Notes: generated by a model from the letters alone, not told the origin. Shown: positions 37,556-47,541, numbered from the stretch's first letter. The stretch is 64,000 nucleotides of DNA from Dickeya aquatica (GCF_900095885.1 NZ_LT615367.1:3348001-3412000); one strand, 5' to 3'. Made by a program: numbers and translations.

Positions 37556-38671
37556 ATGGCTCGTCGCCGCCTCCTTTCATTTGCAGTCATCTGCGCATTG
37601 CCGCTTGCCCTGGCCGCTTGCGGTGAAAAAGCACCATCCGATCCACGTACTCAGGCACCGCTGGTGCGTACCGCAATCATTCAGGAGGCGGGCATTGAAT
37701 CACTCTCTTTCACGGGCACCGTGGCTGCCAGAATCGAGAGCGATTTAGGGTTTCGAGTCTCCGGCAAGGTGCTGGAGCGGTTGGTGGATACCGGGCAAGC
37801 GGTCAAACGTGGGCAACCCCTGATGCGCCTTGATCCTGTCGATTTGGAACTTGCCGCGCGAGCCCAGCAAGAGGCGGTATCCGCCGCCCGGGCACGGGCG
37901 CAGCAAACCGCTGAAGACGAAGCGCGCTATCGCGGTCTGCGGGGAACCGGTGCAATATCAGCCTCTGCCTATGACCAGGTAAAAGCGGCGGCAGATGCGG
38001 CAAAAGCCCAGCTCAGTGCCGCACAAGCCCAGGCCGAGGTGGCCCATAATGCCAGCCGCTACGCGGTTCTGCTCGCCGATGGCGATGGCATCGTCATGGA
38101 GACGCTGGCGGAGCCAGGTCAGGTAGTGAATGCCGGGCAAACCGTGGTTCGTCTGGCTCAGGCCGGGCAGCGTGAAGCGGTTATCCAGTTACCGGAAACA
38201 TTGCGCCCGGCGCTCGGTTCAACAGGGCTGGCAACGCGCTTTGGCAAAGAAGACACTCGTATTCCGGCCACACTCCGGCAACTGTCCAATACCGCAGACA
38301 GGCTGACACGCACATTTGAGGCGCGCTATGTGCTGCAAGGGGAGTTGGCCAACGCACCGCTGGGCACCACGGTGACCATCCAGATCCCAAAAGAACAGCG
38401 CGCCGCGCAAGAGAGCACGCTGGTGCCTCTGGCTGCACTGTTTGATGCCGGTAAAGGGCCTGGCGTGTGGGTCATTCACGGCGAACCGGCCACGGTAGCC
38501 TGGCGAGCGGTCGCCATTCAGAATGTGGGAGACGACACCGCGCGCGTCACCGGACAGATAAAGCCAGGTGAACAGATAGTCGCCCTGGGTGTGCACCTGT
38601 TGCATGAGGGGGAGCCTGTTCGGGTCGCGGAGATAGCGTCCAAGAGTGCTGTAGCAGGAGGTCGTCCGTGA
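37556..38671 (+). CDS. RND efflux periplasmic adaptor (membrane fusion protein)
   Basis: Lipoprotein linking the RND pump to the outer-membrane channel. 371 residues with a signal ending in lipobox LAAC (Cys21), a beta-barrel/lipoyl region (DLGFRVSGKVLERLVDTGQA and DGIVMETLAEPGQVVNAGQT) and a helical hairpin rich in Ala/Gln between them. Its last codons overlap the start of the pump gene by 4 bp. Confidence 0.93.
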   Translation: MARRRLLSFAVICALPLALAACGEKAPSDPRTQAPLVRTAIIQEAGIESLSFTGTVAARIESDLGFRVSGKVLERLVDTGQAVKRGQPLMRLDPVDLELAARAQQEAVSAARARAQQTAEDEARYRGLRGTGAISASAYDQVKAAADAAKAQLSAAQAQAEVAHNASRYAVLLADGDGIVMETLAEPGQVVNAGQTVVRLAQAGQREAVIQLPETLRPALGSTGLATRFGKEDTRIPATLRQLSNTADRLTRTFEARYVLQGELANAPLGTTVTIQIPKEQRAAQESTLVPLAALFDAGKGPGVWVIHGEPATVAWRAVAIQNVGDDTARVTGQIKPGEQIVALGVHLLHEGEPVRVAEIASKSAVAGGRP

Positions 38672-41600
38672 GCGAAAGCCGTTTCAACCTGTCAGCGCTC
38701 GCCGTACGTGAGCGCGCCATCACGCTGTTTCTGATTTTCCTTATCTCCGTTGCCGGTATTCTGGCGTTTTTTCAGCTCGGACGTGCGGAAGACCCGCCGT
38801 TTACTATCAAACAGATGACGGTCATCACCGCCTGGCCGGGCGCAACGGCACAGGAGATGCAAGAGCAGGTTGCCGAACCGCTGGAAAAGCGCATGCAGGA
38901 ACTGCGCTGGTACGATCGTACGGAAACCTACACCCGGCCCGGTCTGGCCTTCACGATGGTTTCCCTGCTCGACAGCACCCCGCCGTCGCAAGTACAGGAA
39001 GAGTTTTATCAAGCCCGTAAGAAGATTGGGGACGAGGCGAGGAAATTGCCTGCGGGCGTCATCGGCCCAATGGTCAACGACGAATATGCGGATGTGACAT
39101 TCGCGCTGTTTGCGCTGAAAGCCAAAGGCGAGCCACAGCGCCTGCTGGTACGTGATGCAGAAGGGCTGCGCCAGCAGCTACTGCACGTTGCCGGGGTGAA
39201 GAAAGTCAATATCATCGGGGAGCAACCCGAGCGGATTTTCGTCTCTTTCTCCCATGACCGGCTGGCTACGCTGGGCATGACCCCACAGGACATCTTCGCT
39301 GCACTCAACAACCAGAACGTGCTGACCCCAGCGGGCTCCATTGAAACCAAAGGGCCGCAGGTCTTCGTGCGCGTGGATGGCGCGTTCGATAATCTGGAGA
39401 AAATCCGGCAAACCCCTGTTATGGCACAAGGCCGGACGCTGAAGTTATCGGATGTGGCGACCGTTGAGCGTGGTTATGAAGACCCCGCGACCTTTCTGGT
39501 ACGCAACAACGGCGAACCCGCGCTGTTACTGGGCGTTGTGATGCGCGATGACTGGAACGGGCTGGCTCTTGGCAAGGCGCTTGAAGCGGAAGTCATCCAC
39601 ATCAATGCGACTCTGCCTCTGGGCATGACGCTGACCAAAGTGACCGATCAGGCGGTTAACATCAGTTCAGCGGTAGACGAATTCATGATCAAGTTCTTCG
39701 TCGCCCTGCTTGTCGTGATGATTGTGTGCTTTGTCAGCATGGGCTGGCGGGTCGGTATCGTGGTTGCCGCCGCGGTACCGCTGACGCTGGCGGCCGTGTT
39801 CATCATCATGGCGGCTACCGGCAAGAACTTTGACCGTATTACGCTCGGCTCGCTGATTCTGGCGCTGGGTCTGCTGGTGGATGACGCTATCATCGCCATC
39901 GAAATGATGGTGGTGAAAATGGAAGAGGGCTACAGCCGCATCAAAGCATCCGCCTATGCCTGGAGCCACACCGCCGCCCCAATGCTCTCCGGCACGCTGG
40001 TGACCGCCATCGGCTTTATGCCCAATGGCTTTGCCCGCTCTACGGCAGGCGAATACACCAGTAACATGTTCTGGATTGTCGGCATCGCGCTCATTGCCTC
40101 ATGGGTGGTGGCCGTGGCGTTTACCCCTTATCTGGGGGTGAAGATGCTGCCGGAAATCAAGCAAGTGCAAGGCGGGCATGATGCCATCTACAACACCCGC
40201 CACTACAACCGCTTTCGGCGAGTGCTGGAGTTCGTTATTGCCCGCAAGTGGCTGGTCGCGAGCACGGTAATCAGCCTGTTCGTGGTGTCAGTGCTTGGCA
40301 TGTCCGTGGTGAAAAAGCAGTTCTTCCCGACCTCTGACCGCCCGGAAGTGCTGGTTGAAGTACAAATGCCCTATGGCACCGCCATTGGGCAAACCAGCAA
40401 CGCCACCGCGAAGGTCGAGGCCTGGCTGGCAAAACAGCCAGAAGCCCGTATCGTAACGGCCTATATCGGCCAGGGCGCGCCGCGTTTCTTTCTGGCAATG
40501 GCACCTGAATTACCCGATCCGTCGTTTGCCAAAATCGTGGTACTGGCAGGCAATGACAAAGAGCGCGACGCCCTCAAATTGAAATTGCGCGAGGCGGTGG
40601 CCGGGGGACTGGCACCCGAGGCACAAGTACGCGTGACTCAGATTGTGTTCGGCCCGCCTTCGCCGTTTCCTGTGGCCTACCGTATCACCGGGCCAGACCC
40701 GGACACGCTGCGTACCATCGCCGATGACGTCAGGGCGGTGATGCATGCCAGCCCGATGATGCGCACCGTCAACACCGACTGGGGGCCGCGCGTACCGACC
40801 TTACATTTCACCCTTAATCAGGACCGGTTACAGGCGGTGGGGCTGACCTCCAGTTCGGTGTCCTTACAGTTGCAGTTCCTGCTCAGCGGCGTACCGATTA
40901 CCGAGGTGCGCGAGGATATTCGTTCGGTGCAGGTGGCAGGCCGCGCGGCGGGTGACATCCGTCTTGATCCGGCAAAAATCGCCGACTTTACCCTGGTCGG
41001 TACGGCAGGGCAGCGCATTTCGCTGTCTCAGGTCGGCACGGTCGATGTGCGCATGGAAGACCCCATCCTGCGACGCCGCGACCGCACGCCAACCATCACG
41101 GTGCGCGGCGACATCGCCGACGGGCTGCAACCGCCGGACGTTTCCACCGCTATCATGACGCAGTTGCAACCTGTCATCGCGCGTCTGCCGGCAGGCTACC
41201 ACATAGAACAGGCAGGCTCGATCGAAGAATCAGCCAAGGCGACCAAAGCCATGCTGCCGCTTTTCCCTATCATGATAGCCCTCACGCTGCTCATCATCAT
41301 TTTGCAGGTGCGCTCGATTGCGGCGATGGTGATGGTGTTCGCCACCAGCCCGCTGGGGTTGATAGGCGTGGTGCCGACCCTGCTGCTTTTCCAGCAGCCG
41401 TTTGGCATCAACGCGCTGGTTGGCCTGATCGCGTTATCGGGGATTTTGATGCGCAACACGCTGATCCTGATTGGGCAAATTCATCACAACGAACAGGCCG
41501 GGTTAGACCCGTTCCGGGCGGTCGTCGAGGCCACCGTGCAGCGGGCCAGACCGGTTATCCTGACAGCGCTGGCGGCGATTCTGGCGTTCATCCCGCTCAC

Positions 41601-41733
41601 CCATTCGGTGTTTTGGGGAACGCTGGCTTACACGCTGATTGGCGGCACGCTGGCCGGAACTGTCCTGACGCTGGTGTTCCTGCCCGCCATGTATGCCATC
41701 TGGTTCAAAATCAAGGTGACCCGTCACCCTTGA
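38668..41733 (+). CDS. RND-family efflux permease
   Basis: 1021-residue proton-driven exporter of the inner membrane. It has 12 membrane segments in the RND pattern and two large periplasmic loops. The start contains GRAEDPPFTIKQMTVITAWP. The proton-relay region GLLVDDAIIAIEMMVVKMEE in TM4 carries the conserved paired Asp. The TM6-end segment AVAFTPYLGVKML is also typical. The subgroup resembles single-subunit TriC/MexK-like pumps more than AcrB; substrate unknown. It is translated in overlap with the adaptor. Confidence 0.94.
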   Translation: MSESRFNLSALAVRERAITLFLIFLISVAGILAFFQLGRAEDPPFTIKQMTVITAWPGATAQEMQEQVAEPLEKRMQELRWYDRTETYTRPGLAFTMVSLLDSTPPSQVQEEFYQARKKIGDEARKLPAGVIGPMVNDEYADVTFALFALKAKGEPQRLLVRDAEGLRQQLLHVAGVKKVNIIGEQPERIFVSFSHDRLATLGMTPQDIFAALNNQNVLTPAGSIETKGPQVFVRVDGAFDNLEKIRQTPVMAQGRTLKLSDVATVERGYEDPATFLVRNNGEPALLLGVVMRDDWNGLALGKALEAEVIHINATLPLGMTLTKVTDQAVNISSAVDEFMIKFFVALLVVMIVCFVSMGWRVGIVVAAAVPLTLAAVFIIMAATGKNFDRITLGSLILALGLLVDDAIIAIEMMVVKMEEGYSRIKASAYAWSHTAAPMLSGTLVTAIGFMPNGFARSTAGEYTSNMFWIVGIALIASWVVAVAFTPYLGVKMLPEIKQVQGGHDAIYNTRHYNRFRRVLEFVIARKWLVASTVISLFVVSVLGMSVVKKQFFPTSDRPEVLVEVQMPYGTAIGQTSNATAKVEAWLAKQPEARIVTAYIGQGAPRFFLAMAPELPDPSFAKIVVLAGNDKERDALKLKLREAVAGGLAPEAQVRVTQIVFGPPSPFPVAYRITGPDPDTLRTIADDVRAVMHASPMMRTVNTDWGPRVPTLHFTLNQDRLQAVGLTSSSVSLQLQFLLSGVPITEVREDIRSVQVAGRAAGDIRLDPAKIADFTLVGTAGQRISLSQVGTVDVRMEDPILRRRDRTPTITVRGDIADGLQPPDVSTAIMTQLQPVIARLPAGYHIEQAGSIEESAKATKAMLPLFPIMIALTLLIIILQVRSIAAMVMVFATSPLGLIGVVPTLLLFQQPFGINALVGLIALSGILMRNTLILIGQIHHNEQAGLDPFRAVVEATVQRARPVILTALAAILAFIPLTHSVFWGTLAYTLIGGTLAGTVLTLVFLPAMYAIWFKIKVTRHP

Positions 41734-41772
41734 GCCATTTGACACTATTCATCTGATTTAAGAGGACTTGTG

Positions 41773-42579
41773 ATGTCAAAACCCAACGTTGTCGTCGTCA
41801 CCGGTGTGTCGTCAGGTATAGGACGTGCCGTAGCAAAAGCCTTTGCCAGCCAGGGCTGCGTGGTCTTCGGCACCGTGCGCAACCTTAATACGGCCAGCCC
41901 GTTGCCCGGCGTGGCGCTTATCGAAATGGATGTGCGCGAGGATGATTCGGTACTGCGTGGTATTCAGTCTATCGTTGAACGTGCTCAACGCATTGATGTG
42001 CTTATTAATAATGCAGGAACAAGCCTGATCGGCGCAGTAGAAGAAACGTCACCGGCAGAGGCCCACGCCCTGTTTGATACCAACGTGTTCAGTATTTTAC
42101 GCACCGTACAGGCGGTGCTGCCGCAGATGCGGGCGCAGGGTCGCGGGCGGATAGTCAATGTCAGTTCGGTGCTCGGTTTCCTGCCAGCGCCTTATATGGG
42201 GTTGTATTCCGCCTCCAAGCACGCCGTGGAAGGGCTAACCGAAAGTCTGGATCACGAAGTACGCCAGTTTGGTATTCGCGTCACGCTGGTTGAGCCCTCT
42301 TTCACCCGAACCAATCTGGATATCAATGCCCCGCAGACCAGCGCCAGAATCGACAGTTACGATCGTGAGCGGGAGCTGGCCTCGCATGCGATAGTCAACA
42401 GCGTGAAAAACGCCCCTGACCCACAAGGAGTCGTGGCCACGATTATCGATGCCGCGCTGGGGCCGTGGCAGATGCGCCGCACACCGTCAGGGCAGGCCTC
42501 GTTGTTGCGCAAACTGCGCCGCTTCATGCCTGCCGGGCCGGTTGATGCCAGTTTACGTAAAACCTTCGGGCTCAATTAA
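41773..42579 (+). CDS. Short-chain dehydrogenase/reductase
   Basis: 268-residue classical SDR: NAD(P)-binding [20 protein letters not shown], structural NNAG motif, catalytic Ser in NVSSVLGF and [10 protein letters not shown] with the catalytic Tyr/Lys. Started at ATG 41773 after AGAGGA; a GTG three bases upstream is rejected. It lies 39 bp after the pump gene and 45 bp before the ketosynthase, so it probably belongs to the same TetR-controlled operon. Function could be modification of the exported compound or of a fatty acyl chain. Confidence 0.9.
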   Translation: MSKPNVVVVTGVSSGIGRAVAKAFASQGCVVFGTVRNLNTASPLPGVALIEMDVREDDSVLRGIQSIVERAQRIDVLINNAGTSLIGAVEETSPAEAHALFDTNVFSILRTVQAVLPQMRAQGRGRIVNVSSVLGFLPAPYMGLYSASKHAVEGLTESLDHEVRQFGIRVTLVEPSFTRTNLDINAPQTSARIDSYDRERELASHAIVNSVKNAPDPQGVVATIIDAALGPWQMRRTPSGQASLLRKLRRFMPAGPVDASLRKTFGLN

Positions 42580-42624
42580 CCATCGGGTTAGCCGCCTAAT
42601 CAGTCTGTTAGAGGTAAAGATGCC

Positions 42625-43911
42625 ATGAGTACGGGAAACTCGATACGAATCGTAGTAACAGGAACCGGTATTGTCGGGCCACTGGGTTGTGACAGCGACA
42701 TCGTGTGGTCCCGTCTGCTGGCCGGGCAATCGGGGATTCGCACACTGCCTGCCGAATTTACCGAGGGAACCGGGGTATTGATTGGCGGGCAGGTGCCAGA
42801 CCGTCACAACGATCCGCAGGCGGGCTATAGCGCAGAGGACATTGTTGCGCCCAAAGAACGTAAGAAAATGGATCGTTTCATTGAGTTTGCGTTAACGGCA
42901 GCAAAAGAGGCGCTCTCTCAGGCGGGATGGATGCCAGACGAAGAGTACCAGCGGCAGCGTACGGCCACCATCATTGCTTCTGGCGTCGGCGGATTTGGGG
43001 CCATCGCCGAGGCGGTGCGCACGACCGACACACGCGGGCCGCGTCGGCTGTCGCCGTTTACCGCTCCGTCCTTTCTTGCCAACATGGCGGCAGGCAATGT
43101 GTCTATCGCGTATGGTTTCAAAGGGCCGCTCGGCGCACCGGTGACAGCCTGCGCCGCCGGTGTGCAGGCTATTGGCGATGCGGCACGGTTAATACGCAGC
43201 GGTGAAGCAGACATCGCCCTGTGCGGTGGCACCGAAGCCGCGCTACACCGCACCACCCTCGGGAGCTTTGCCGCGGCACGGGCACTCTCAACCGCCTTCA
43301 ACGACAGGCCAGAGCAGGCTTCTCGCCCGTTTGACAGAGATAGAGACGGATTTGTCATGGCCGAAGGCGCAGGCCTGCTGGTCATCGAATCCCTTGAGCA
43401 TGCGTTGGCACGCGGCGCACACCCGCTGGCGGAACTGGTCGGTTATGGTACCAGCGCCGATGCCTACCATTTAACTGCGGGCCCGGAAGATGGCGAGGGC
43501 GCTCAACGTGCTATACAACAGGCACTATCGCAGGCAGGCATCACCCCCGACGATGTTCAGCACATCAACGCACATGCCACCTCGACGCAGGTTGGCGATC
43601 GCGCAGAGCTGAGTGCGATTCGCGCTGTCTTCGGTGCCCAATCCCGCGTCGCGATTACCTCAACCAAGTCCGGCACCGGACATTTACTGGGGGCGGCGGG
43701 CGGCATTGAAGCGATCTTCACCGTGCTGGCGCTGCGCGATCAAATTGTGCCCCCGACCCTCAACCTCCATCACCCGGATGCCTTAGCCAGTGGCCTGAAT
43801 CTGGTGGCTGCGCACGCACGAACCATGCCGATACAGTACGCGCTGTCGAACGGGTTTGGCTTCGGCGGCGTCAATGCCAGTGTGCTGTTTCGCCGCTGGC
43901 AGGCGGATTGA
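42625..43911 (+). CDS. Beta-ketoacyl-ACP synthase (FabF/KAS II type), orphan copy
   Basis: Condensing enzyme of 428 residues. The full Cys-His-His triad is present: APVTACAAGVQAIGDAARLI (Cys), INAHATSTQVGDRAE (His) and TSTKSGTGHLLGAAGG (Lys and second His). It is not in a fab cluster: no acpP, fabG or fabD is adjacent, but an SDR lies directly upstream. It may be an accessory FabF-like enzyme for a specialised acyl chain, possibly for a lipid starter of the nearby peptide cluster, which is speculation. Last gene of the apparent operon. Confidence 0.92.
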   Translation: MSTGNSIRIVVTGTGIVGPLGCDSDIVWSRLLAGQSGIRTLPAEFTEGTGVLIGGQVPDRHNDPQAGYSAEDIVAPKERKKMDRFIEFALTAAKEALSQAGWMPDEEYQRQRTATIIASGVGGFGAIAEAVRTTDTRGPRRLSPFTAPSFLANMAAGNVSIAYGFKGPLGAPVTACAAGVQAIGDAARLIRSGEADIALCGGTEAALHRTTLGSFAAARALSTAFNDRPEQASRPFDRDRDGFVMAEGAGLLVIESLEHALARGAHPLAELVGYGTSADAYHLTAGPEDGEGAQRAIQQALSQAGITPDDVQHINAHATSTQVGDRAELSAIRAVFGAQSRVAITSTKSGTGHLLGAAGGIEAIFTVLALRDQIVPPTLNLHHPDALASGLNLVAAHARTMPIQYALSNGFGFGGVNASVLFRRWQAD

Positions 43912-44604
43912 AGAATGTGAATTGAAAAACAGCGGTAAAGCGGTCATCCAGCAGGCACCATCAGGTCTGATGCGCTCAAGACTGCATGGCCTGACTTCGT
44001 TGGTGTTCACCGGTCTCGACAGCGCCCCGAAAGCCGCTGTCGAGGCCTTTGCCGATGCGGATCAGGGATAGGCAGGGTAGTGCCGCTATTTTAGAAAAAT
44101 CGGGATAACCGGGCATACGCACATGAGGTAAAACGGGATTTCTCCCGGCCTGAAAAACCGCCCCACCCCATTTATTGAGGTATTTAACAGCCGCCTGCGA
44201 GATGAATAGCGCAATATTCACGGGTTGCTGTCAGAGACGATGCACGGACGAAACGCGATCGCTGGCGCGGGGAATACCATCGTCAAAGAACATCCTCACC
44301 ATCAAAGAACACTCTCATTATCAAAGAACGCCCTCATTATCAAAGAACACACTCATCATTAAATTGATATAACCCCGGATTAATTTATCTGGCGTCAGAT
44401 AAAAGACGAAGATTTCTGATTTAGCACGGTATTGGTTTTGAGAGAAGGTCACTTACAATTACAAATAATAAATTACAACTACGAGACTTAATTAATTGTT
44501 AAAATTCCATCATTGACTTAATAGATTAACAATGATAGTGATTTCATGCTATTAGGTTTATAAATCATGCTTACATTACTGTCTCATGGAAGGGATCTAT
44601 TATC
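43912..44604. other. Intergenic region upstream of bacA homologue
   Basis: About 690 bp without a supported gene. The first half has GC content like its left neighbours and short unrecognised frames on both strands. A four-copy tandem repeat lies at 44283-44357. From about 44360 to 44600 the sequence is very AT-rich and should hold the promoter of the bacA-bacB pair. Confidence 0.5.
44283..44357 (+). repeat. Tandem repeat, four copies of a 19-bp unit
   Basis: TCAAAGAAC recurs at 44283, 44302, 44321 and 44340, an exact 19-bp period; the unit reads approximately TCAAAGAACACYCTCATTA. Copies differ at a few bases. There are no spacers, so this is not CRISPR. It may be a variable-number repeat or an array of protein-binding sites. 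Confidence 0.85.
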
Positions 44605-45186
44605 ATGCTTATTGTCAGCGATCGGATTAATAGCATTCGTGATTTACACATCCGCCTTGGTACACTCGGCCCGGCAGGAACAAGTAGTGAATATGTCGCT
44701 AAGAAATTCATAAAAAATCATTTGGAAAGCAATAATACGAAATGTGAAATAACGCTCTATGACACTTTCGAAGAAGCCAAAGAAAAACTGCTTGATGGTT
44801 CAATAAATTATATCATTTGCCCTCATGCTTATAAAAAAATAAATGATTTTTATATGCATCCGCTTATCTCTCTGATAGAAATATTTCAATGTGACACACC
44901 GATGTATGGCGTCGCGGTAAGACAAGATTATTTATTTGAAAACAAAGATTTAGAGGAACAGGTCATAGTAAGTCATTCCGCACCTCTGGAATTAGTCACT
45001 AATTATCTGGGAAAAAAAACACATTTTCATCTCGTCAACTCCACCAGCAAGGCGGCGGAATTGATTTCTAATGGTGAGTTCAATTTAGCGATCACCAATG
45101 AAGAGGCCGTGAAAAAATTTGGTCTGAAATTTGTGTATGAGTTTAAAAAAATTTCAATGAGCTGGTCACTCTTTGGCAGAGTATAA
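44605..45186 (+). CDS. bacA: Prephenate decarboxylase, BacA-type
   Basis: Non-aromatising decarboxylase that turns prephenate into dihydro-4-hydroxyphenylpyruvate (H2HPP), the first step of anticapsin/bacilysin and of the Choi moiety of aeruginosins. The 193-residue protein matches Bacillus BacA (204): LGTLGPAGTSSEYVAKKFI, LYDTFEEAKEKL, ICPHAYKKINDFYMHP, IFQCDTPMYGVAVR and a C-terminal SMSWSLFGR. The prephenate-dehydratase fold is present without a regulatory ACT domain. The AT-rich, AAA/AAT-heavy codons differ sharply from the NRPS genes. The ribosome-binding site is GGAAGGG. bacB follows 44 bp later. Confidence 0.9.
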   Translation: MLIVSDRINSIRDLHIRLGTLGPAGTSSEYVAKKFIKNHLESNNTKCEITLYDTFEEAKEKLLDGSINYIICPHAYKKINDFYMHPLISLIEIFQCDTPMYGVAVRQDYLFENKDLEEQVIVSHSAPLELVTNYLGKKTHFHLVNSTSKAAELISNGEFNLAITNEEAVKKFGLKFVYEFKKISMSWSLFGRV

Positions 45187-45230
45187 ATTCGCCACCATTT
45201 ATTAACGAATAACCCGAAAGGATGCTACAT

Positions 45231-45902
45231 ATGAAAAAGGAATTTTTTCCTGAACCCACCCTGATTGAATGGGAAAATGGCATACGCCAATATAGTACAC
45301 GCCGTGGCGATACCGAGATTTTAATCAGCTATATCCCACCGAAAACAAGGGTACAAGTCCATAGCCATCAGCAAGCCCAAATTGGCATGATCCTCAAAGG
45401 CGAGCTTTACATGAGGGTTGGCGACGAATCCAGGGTTATGTCTGCCCTGGAATCCATTTATGTTTCACCACCAGATATATTACATGGCGGTGAAAACAGG
45501 ACTGATGAGGAAGTGGTGGCCATCGATATTAAAAGGTTCAAAGAAGGTGAAGATTATTCTTTAGCGAATCGGTTTTTTAAGACCCTACATAAAGAAGAAA
45601 AATTAATGGATGTTATGGATGCTCAATTCTTTCACGCCAATTGGGCGCAGATAATGTTAGTCAACATACCTTGTAATGGCGGGATGATGCCAGAGCACAG
45701 CCATAAGCAGGAACAAATAGGGGTCTGTCTTGATGGCGAATATAACATGACCATTGAAGGTATGAATACGACCATGACCTTTGGCAAATCATACTTTTGC
45801 CTTGAAAATGAACTTCATAGCGCCGTAAATAATAGCGATGAAAATGCGAAGGTAATCAATATCTTTATCCCGCCACGTTACAATAACGCAGCAACCGCGT
45901 GA
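45231..45902 (+). CDS. bacB: H2HPP isomerase, BacB-type bicupin
   Basis: Metal-dependent bicupin that isomerises the BacA product to the conjugated dihydro-hydroxyphenylpyruvate. The 223-residue protein aligns along its length with Bacillus BacB: LIEWENGIRQYSTRRGDTEI, first cupin metal site in VQVHSHQQAQIGMILKGEL, second in MMPEHSHKQEQIGVCLDGEY, and the ending INIFIPPRYN. ATG 45231 is chosen because AAAGGA lies eight bases upstream; an ATG at 45222 overlaps that site. No bacC-bacG genes follow; the next gene is a convergent MATE exporter. Confidence 0.92.
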   Translation: MKKEFFPEPTLIEWENGIRQYSTRRGDTEILISYIPPKTRVQVHSHQQAQIGMILKGELYMRVGDESRVMSALESIYVSPPDILHGGENRTDEEVVAIDIKRFKEGEDYSLANRFFKTLHKEEKLMDVMDAQFFHANWAQIMLVNIPCNGGMMPEHSHKQEQIGVCLDGEYNMTIEGMNTTMTFGKSYFCLENELHSAVNNSDENAKVINIFIPPRYNNAATA

Positions 45903-46024
45903 AAAGTCTTGCAAGAAAAGCGAGAAGCATACCGACATCCTCCCTGCGGCGGTGATGTCCCCATGCAATGCGTACCGGTAGTTTCACACCGGCCGGGCAT
46001 GACGCGCGGTATGCTCTTCGGCTA

Positions 46025-47440
46025 TCAGACAGTATCGGGTTGTTTTTGCGCAGTAGCACCCGGCGAATGCATTAACCTTGAGCGTTGCCAGTCAATACGC
46101 TCAAAGAACATGATTGTCAGCGCCGCCATGAGCAGGTTAGTGATGGGAAACGCCCACCACAAACCGGACACGCCAAGCGACGTATAGTGAGATAACCCCC
46201 ACGCCAGCGGAATTTGAATCAGCCACTGCGAAACCAGCGCCAGCGTCATTGTCGTCATGGTGCGCCCTGTGGCGCGAAACGCGCCGTTTAACGCCATCTG
46301 CAAGCCAATTAACCCATAGCTGGGGGCAATCAGGTGGAAGAAATGCGTTCCGTGAATAATCACCATCGGCAGGTCGGGGGCAAACGTGCCGATGATATAA
46401 GGGCTAAACACAACCCCCAGCAGGCCAATGGCGGTCAGTATCAGAAACGAAATCGCACCACTGAGCCGGCCAATCGCCCGCGCGCGTTCAGATTGTCCGG
46501 CCCCGACATTTTGTCCCACCAGCGTCGCGGTGGCAATTGACATCCCTATCGCGGGCACAATCACCAGCGCATTGATATTAATCACCACACCGTATGCGGC
46601 GGTAACGTCGGTGCCAAGGCTGGTCACCAGTGTCATCATGCCGCTCGCGCCCAGAGCGTGTGCACAGAGCTCAATGGAGGCGGGCATGCCTAAGCGAACA
46701 ACGGATTTCACCCTCTCCATTTTGGGTTTCATTGCCCGAAAAGAGATCTTAAGGCCCACGCGACCCAAGCGTAATACCAGTAACCCCGCCACCATCGCAA
46801 TGCCCTGATTTATCACCGTGGCGATCGCCGCCCCGGCTACGCCAAAGGCAGGAATCATGCCGTAACCGAAGATAAACAGCGGATCCATGATGGCATTGAG
46901 AATCAGCGTACCCAGCGTAATCAATAACGGAATACGTACCTCGCCTGCGCCTCTCATCAACGACTGCAACATGGAAAAACCAAAGGTAAATACCATGCCG
47001 CTGATGATGACGCGCAAAAAGCCGAGCGCGTAGGGAAACACCTCATTCTGCGTACCCAGCGCGTGTAACATCCAGGGGGCGAAGACATACCCCGCCACCG
47101 TAACCGGGATGGCAAACAGCAGCGACAGCGTAAACACCTGGGCGGCAATATCGTTTGCCCGCTGATATAAGCGAGCGCCGATACATTGTGCCACCAGCGT
47201 CGTGCCCGCCACACTCAGCCCAATCCCTAAAGCAAACGCCAGGAAGATGATGGGCTGACTCACCGATATCGCCGCCACGGCTTTGTCCCCCAAACGCCCG
47301 ACCCAGAATGCATCAATCATGATGTATCCTGACTGTAAAAGATTGGCCAAAATAACCGGCACACCTATTTTGGCCAGTGAGCGTAATATCGAGCCTTGTA
47401 ATAAGGCATTGGATTTTTCATTATCGATTTCAGGTGACAA
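46025..47440 (-). CDS. MATE-family efflux transporter of the NRPS cluster
   Basis: 471-residue inner-membrane antiporter with 12 predicted membrane segments. Family segments include GVPVILANLLQSGYIMIDAF, MVFTFGFSMLQSLMRGAGEV and LIGLQMALNGAFRATGRTM. It is unlike the MATE at 33790 in sequence detail. It is convergent with bacB and lies downstream of the tailoring genes, so it is the natural candidate for export of, or self-protection against, the cluster's product. Confidence 0.92.
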   Translation of the reverse strand: MSPEIDNEKSNALLQGSILRSLAKIGVPVILANLLQSGYIMIDAFWVGRLGDKAVAAISVSQPIIFLAFALGIGLSVAGTTLVAQCIGARLYQRANDIAAQVFTLSLLFAIPVTVAGYVFAPWMLHALGTQNEVFPYALGFLRVIISGMVFTFGFSMLQSLMRGAGEVRIPLLITLGTLILNAIMDPLFIFGYGMIPAFGVAGAAIATVINQGIAMVAGLLVLRLGRVGLKISFRAMKPKMERVKSVVRLGMPASIELCAHALGASGMMTLVTSLGTDVTAAYGVVININALVIVPAIGMSIATATLVGQNVGAGQSERARAIGRLSGAISFLILTAIGLLGVVFSPYIIGTFAPDLPMVIIHGTHFFHLIAPSYGLIGLQMALNGAFRATGRTMTTMTLALVSQWLIQIPLAWGLSHYTSLGVSGLWWAFPITNLLMAALTIMFFERIDWQRSRLMHSPGATAQKQPDTV

Positions 47441-47541
47441 GAGTTGATCCCTTAATGTCTGTAGTAATGGGAAACCGACCGTGATGTAAACAGTAAATAT
47501 CGATGAACCTTCTCATCATACTGTTTCATTACGGTGGCGTG

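Noticed and set aside
43912..44220. Short frames on both strands after the ketosynthase
   Set aside because: No motif, no ribosome-binding site and no homology I can recognise.
44283..44357. Possible CRISPR array
   Set aside because: Repeats are contiguous 19-bp units with no unique spacers and no cas genes nearby.
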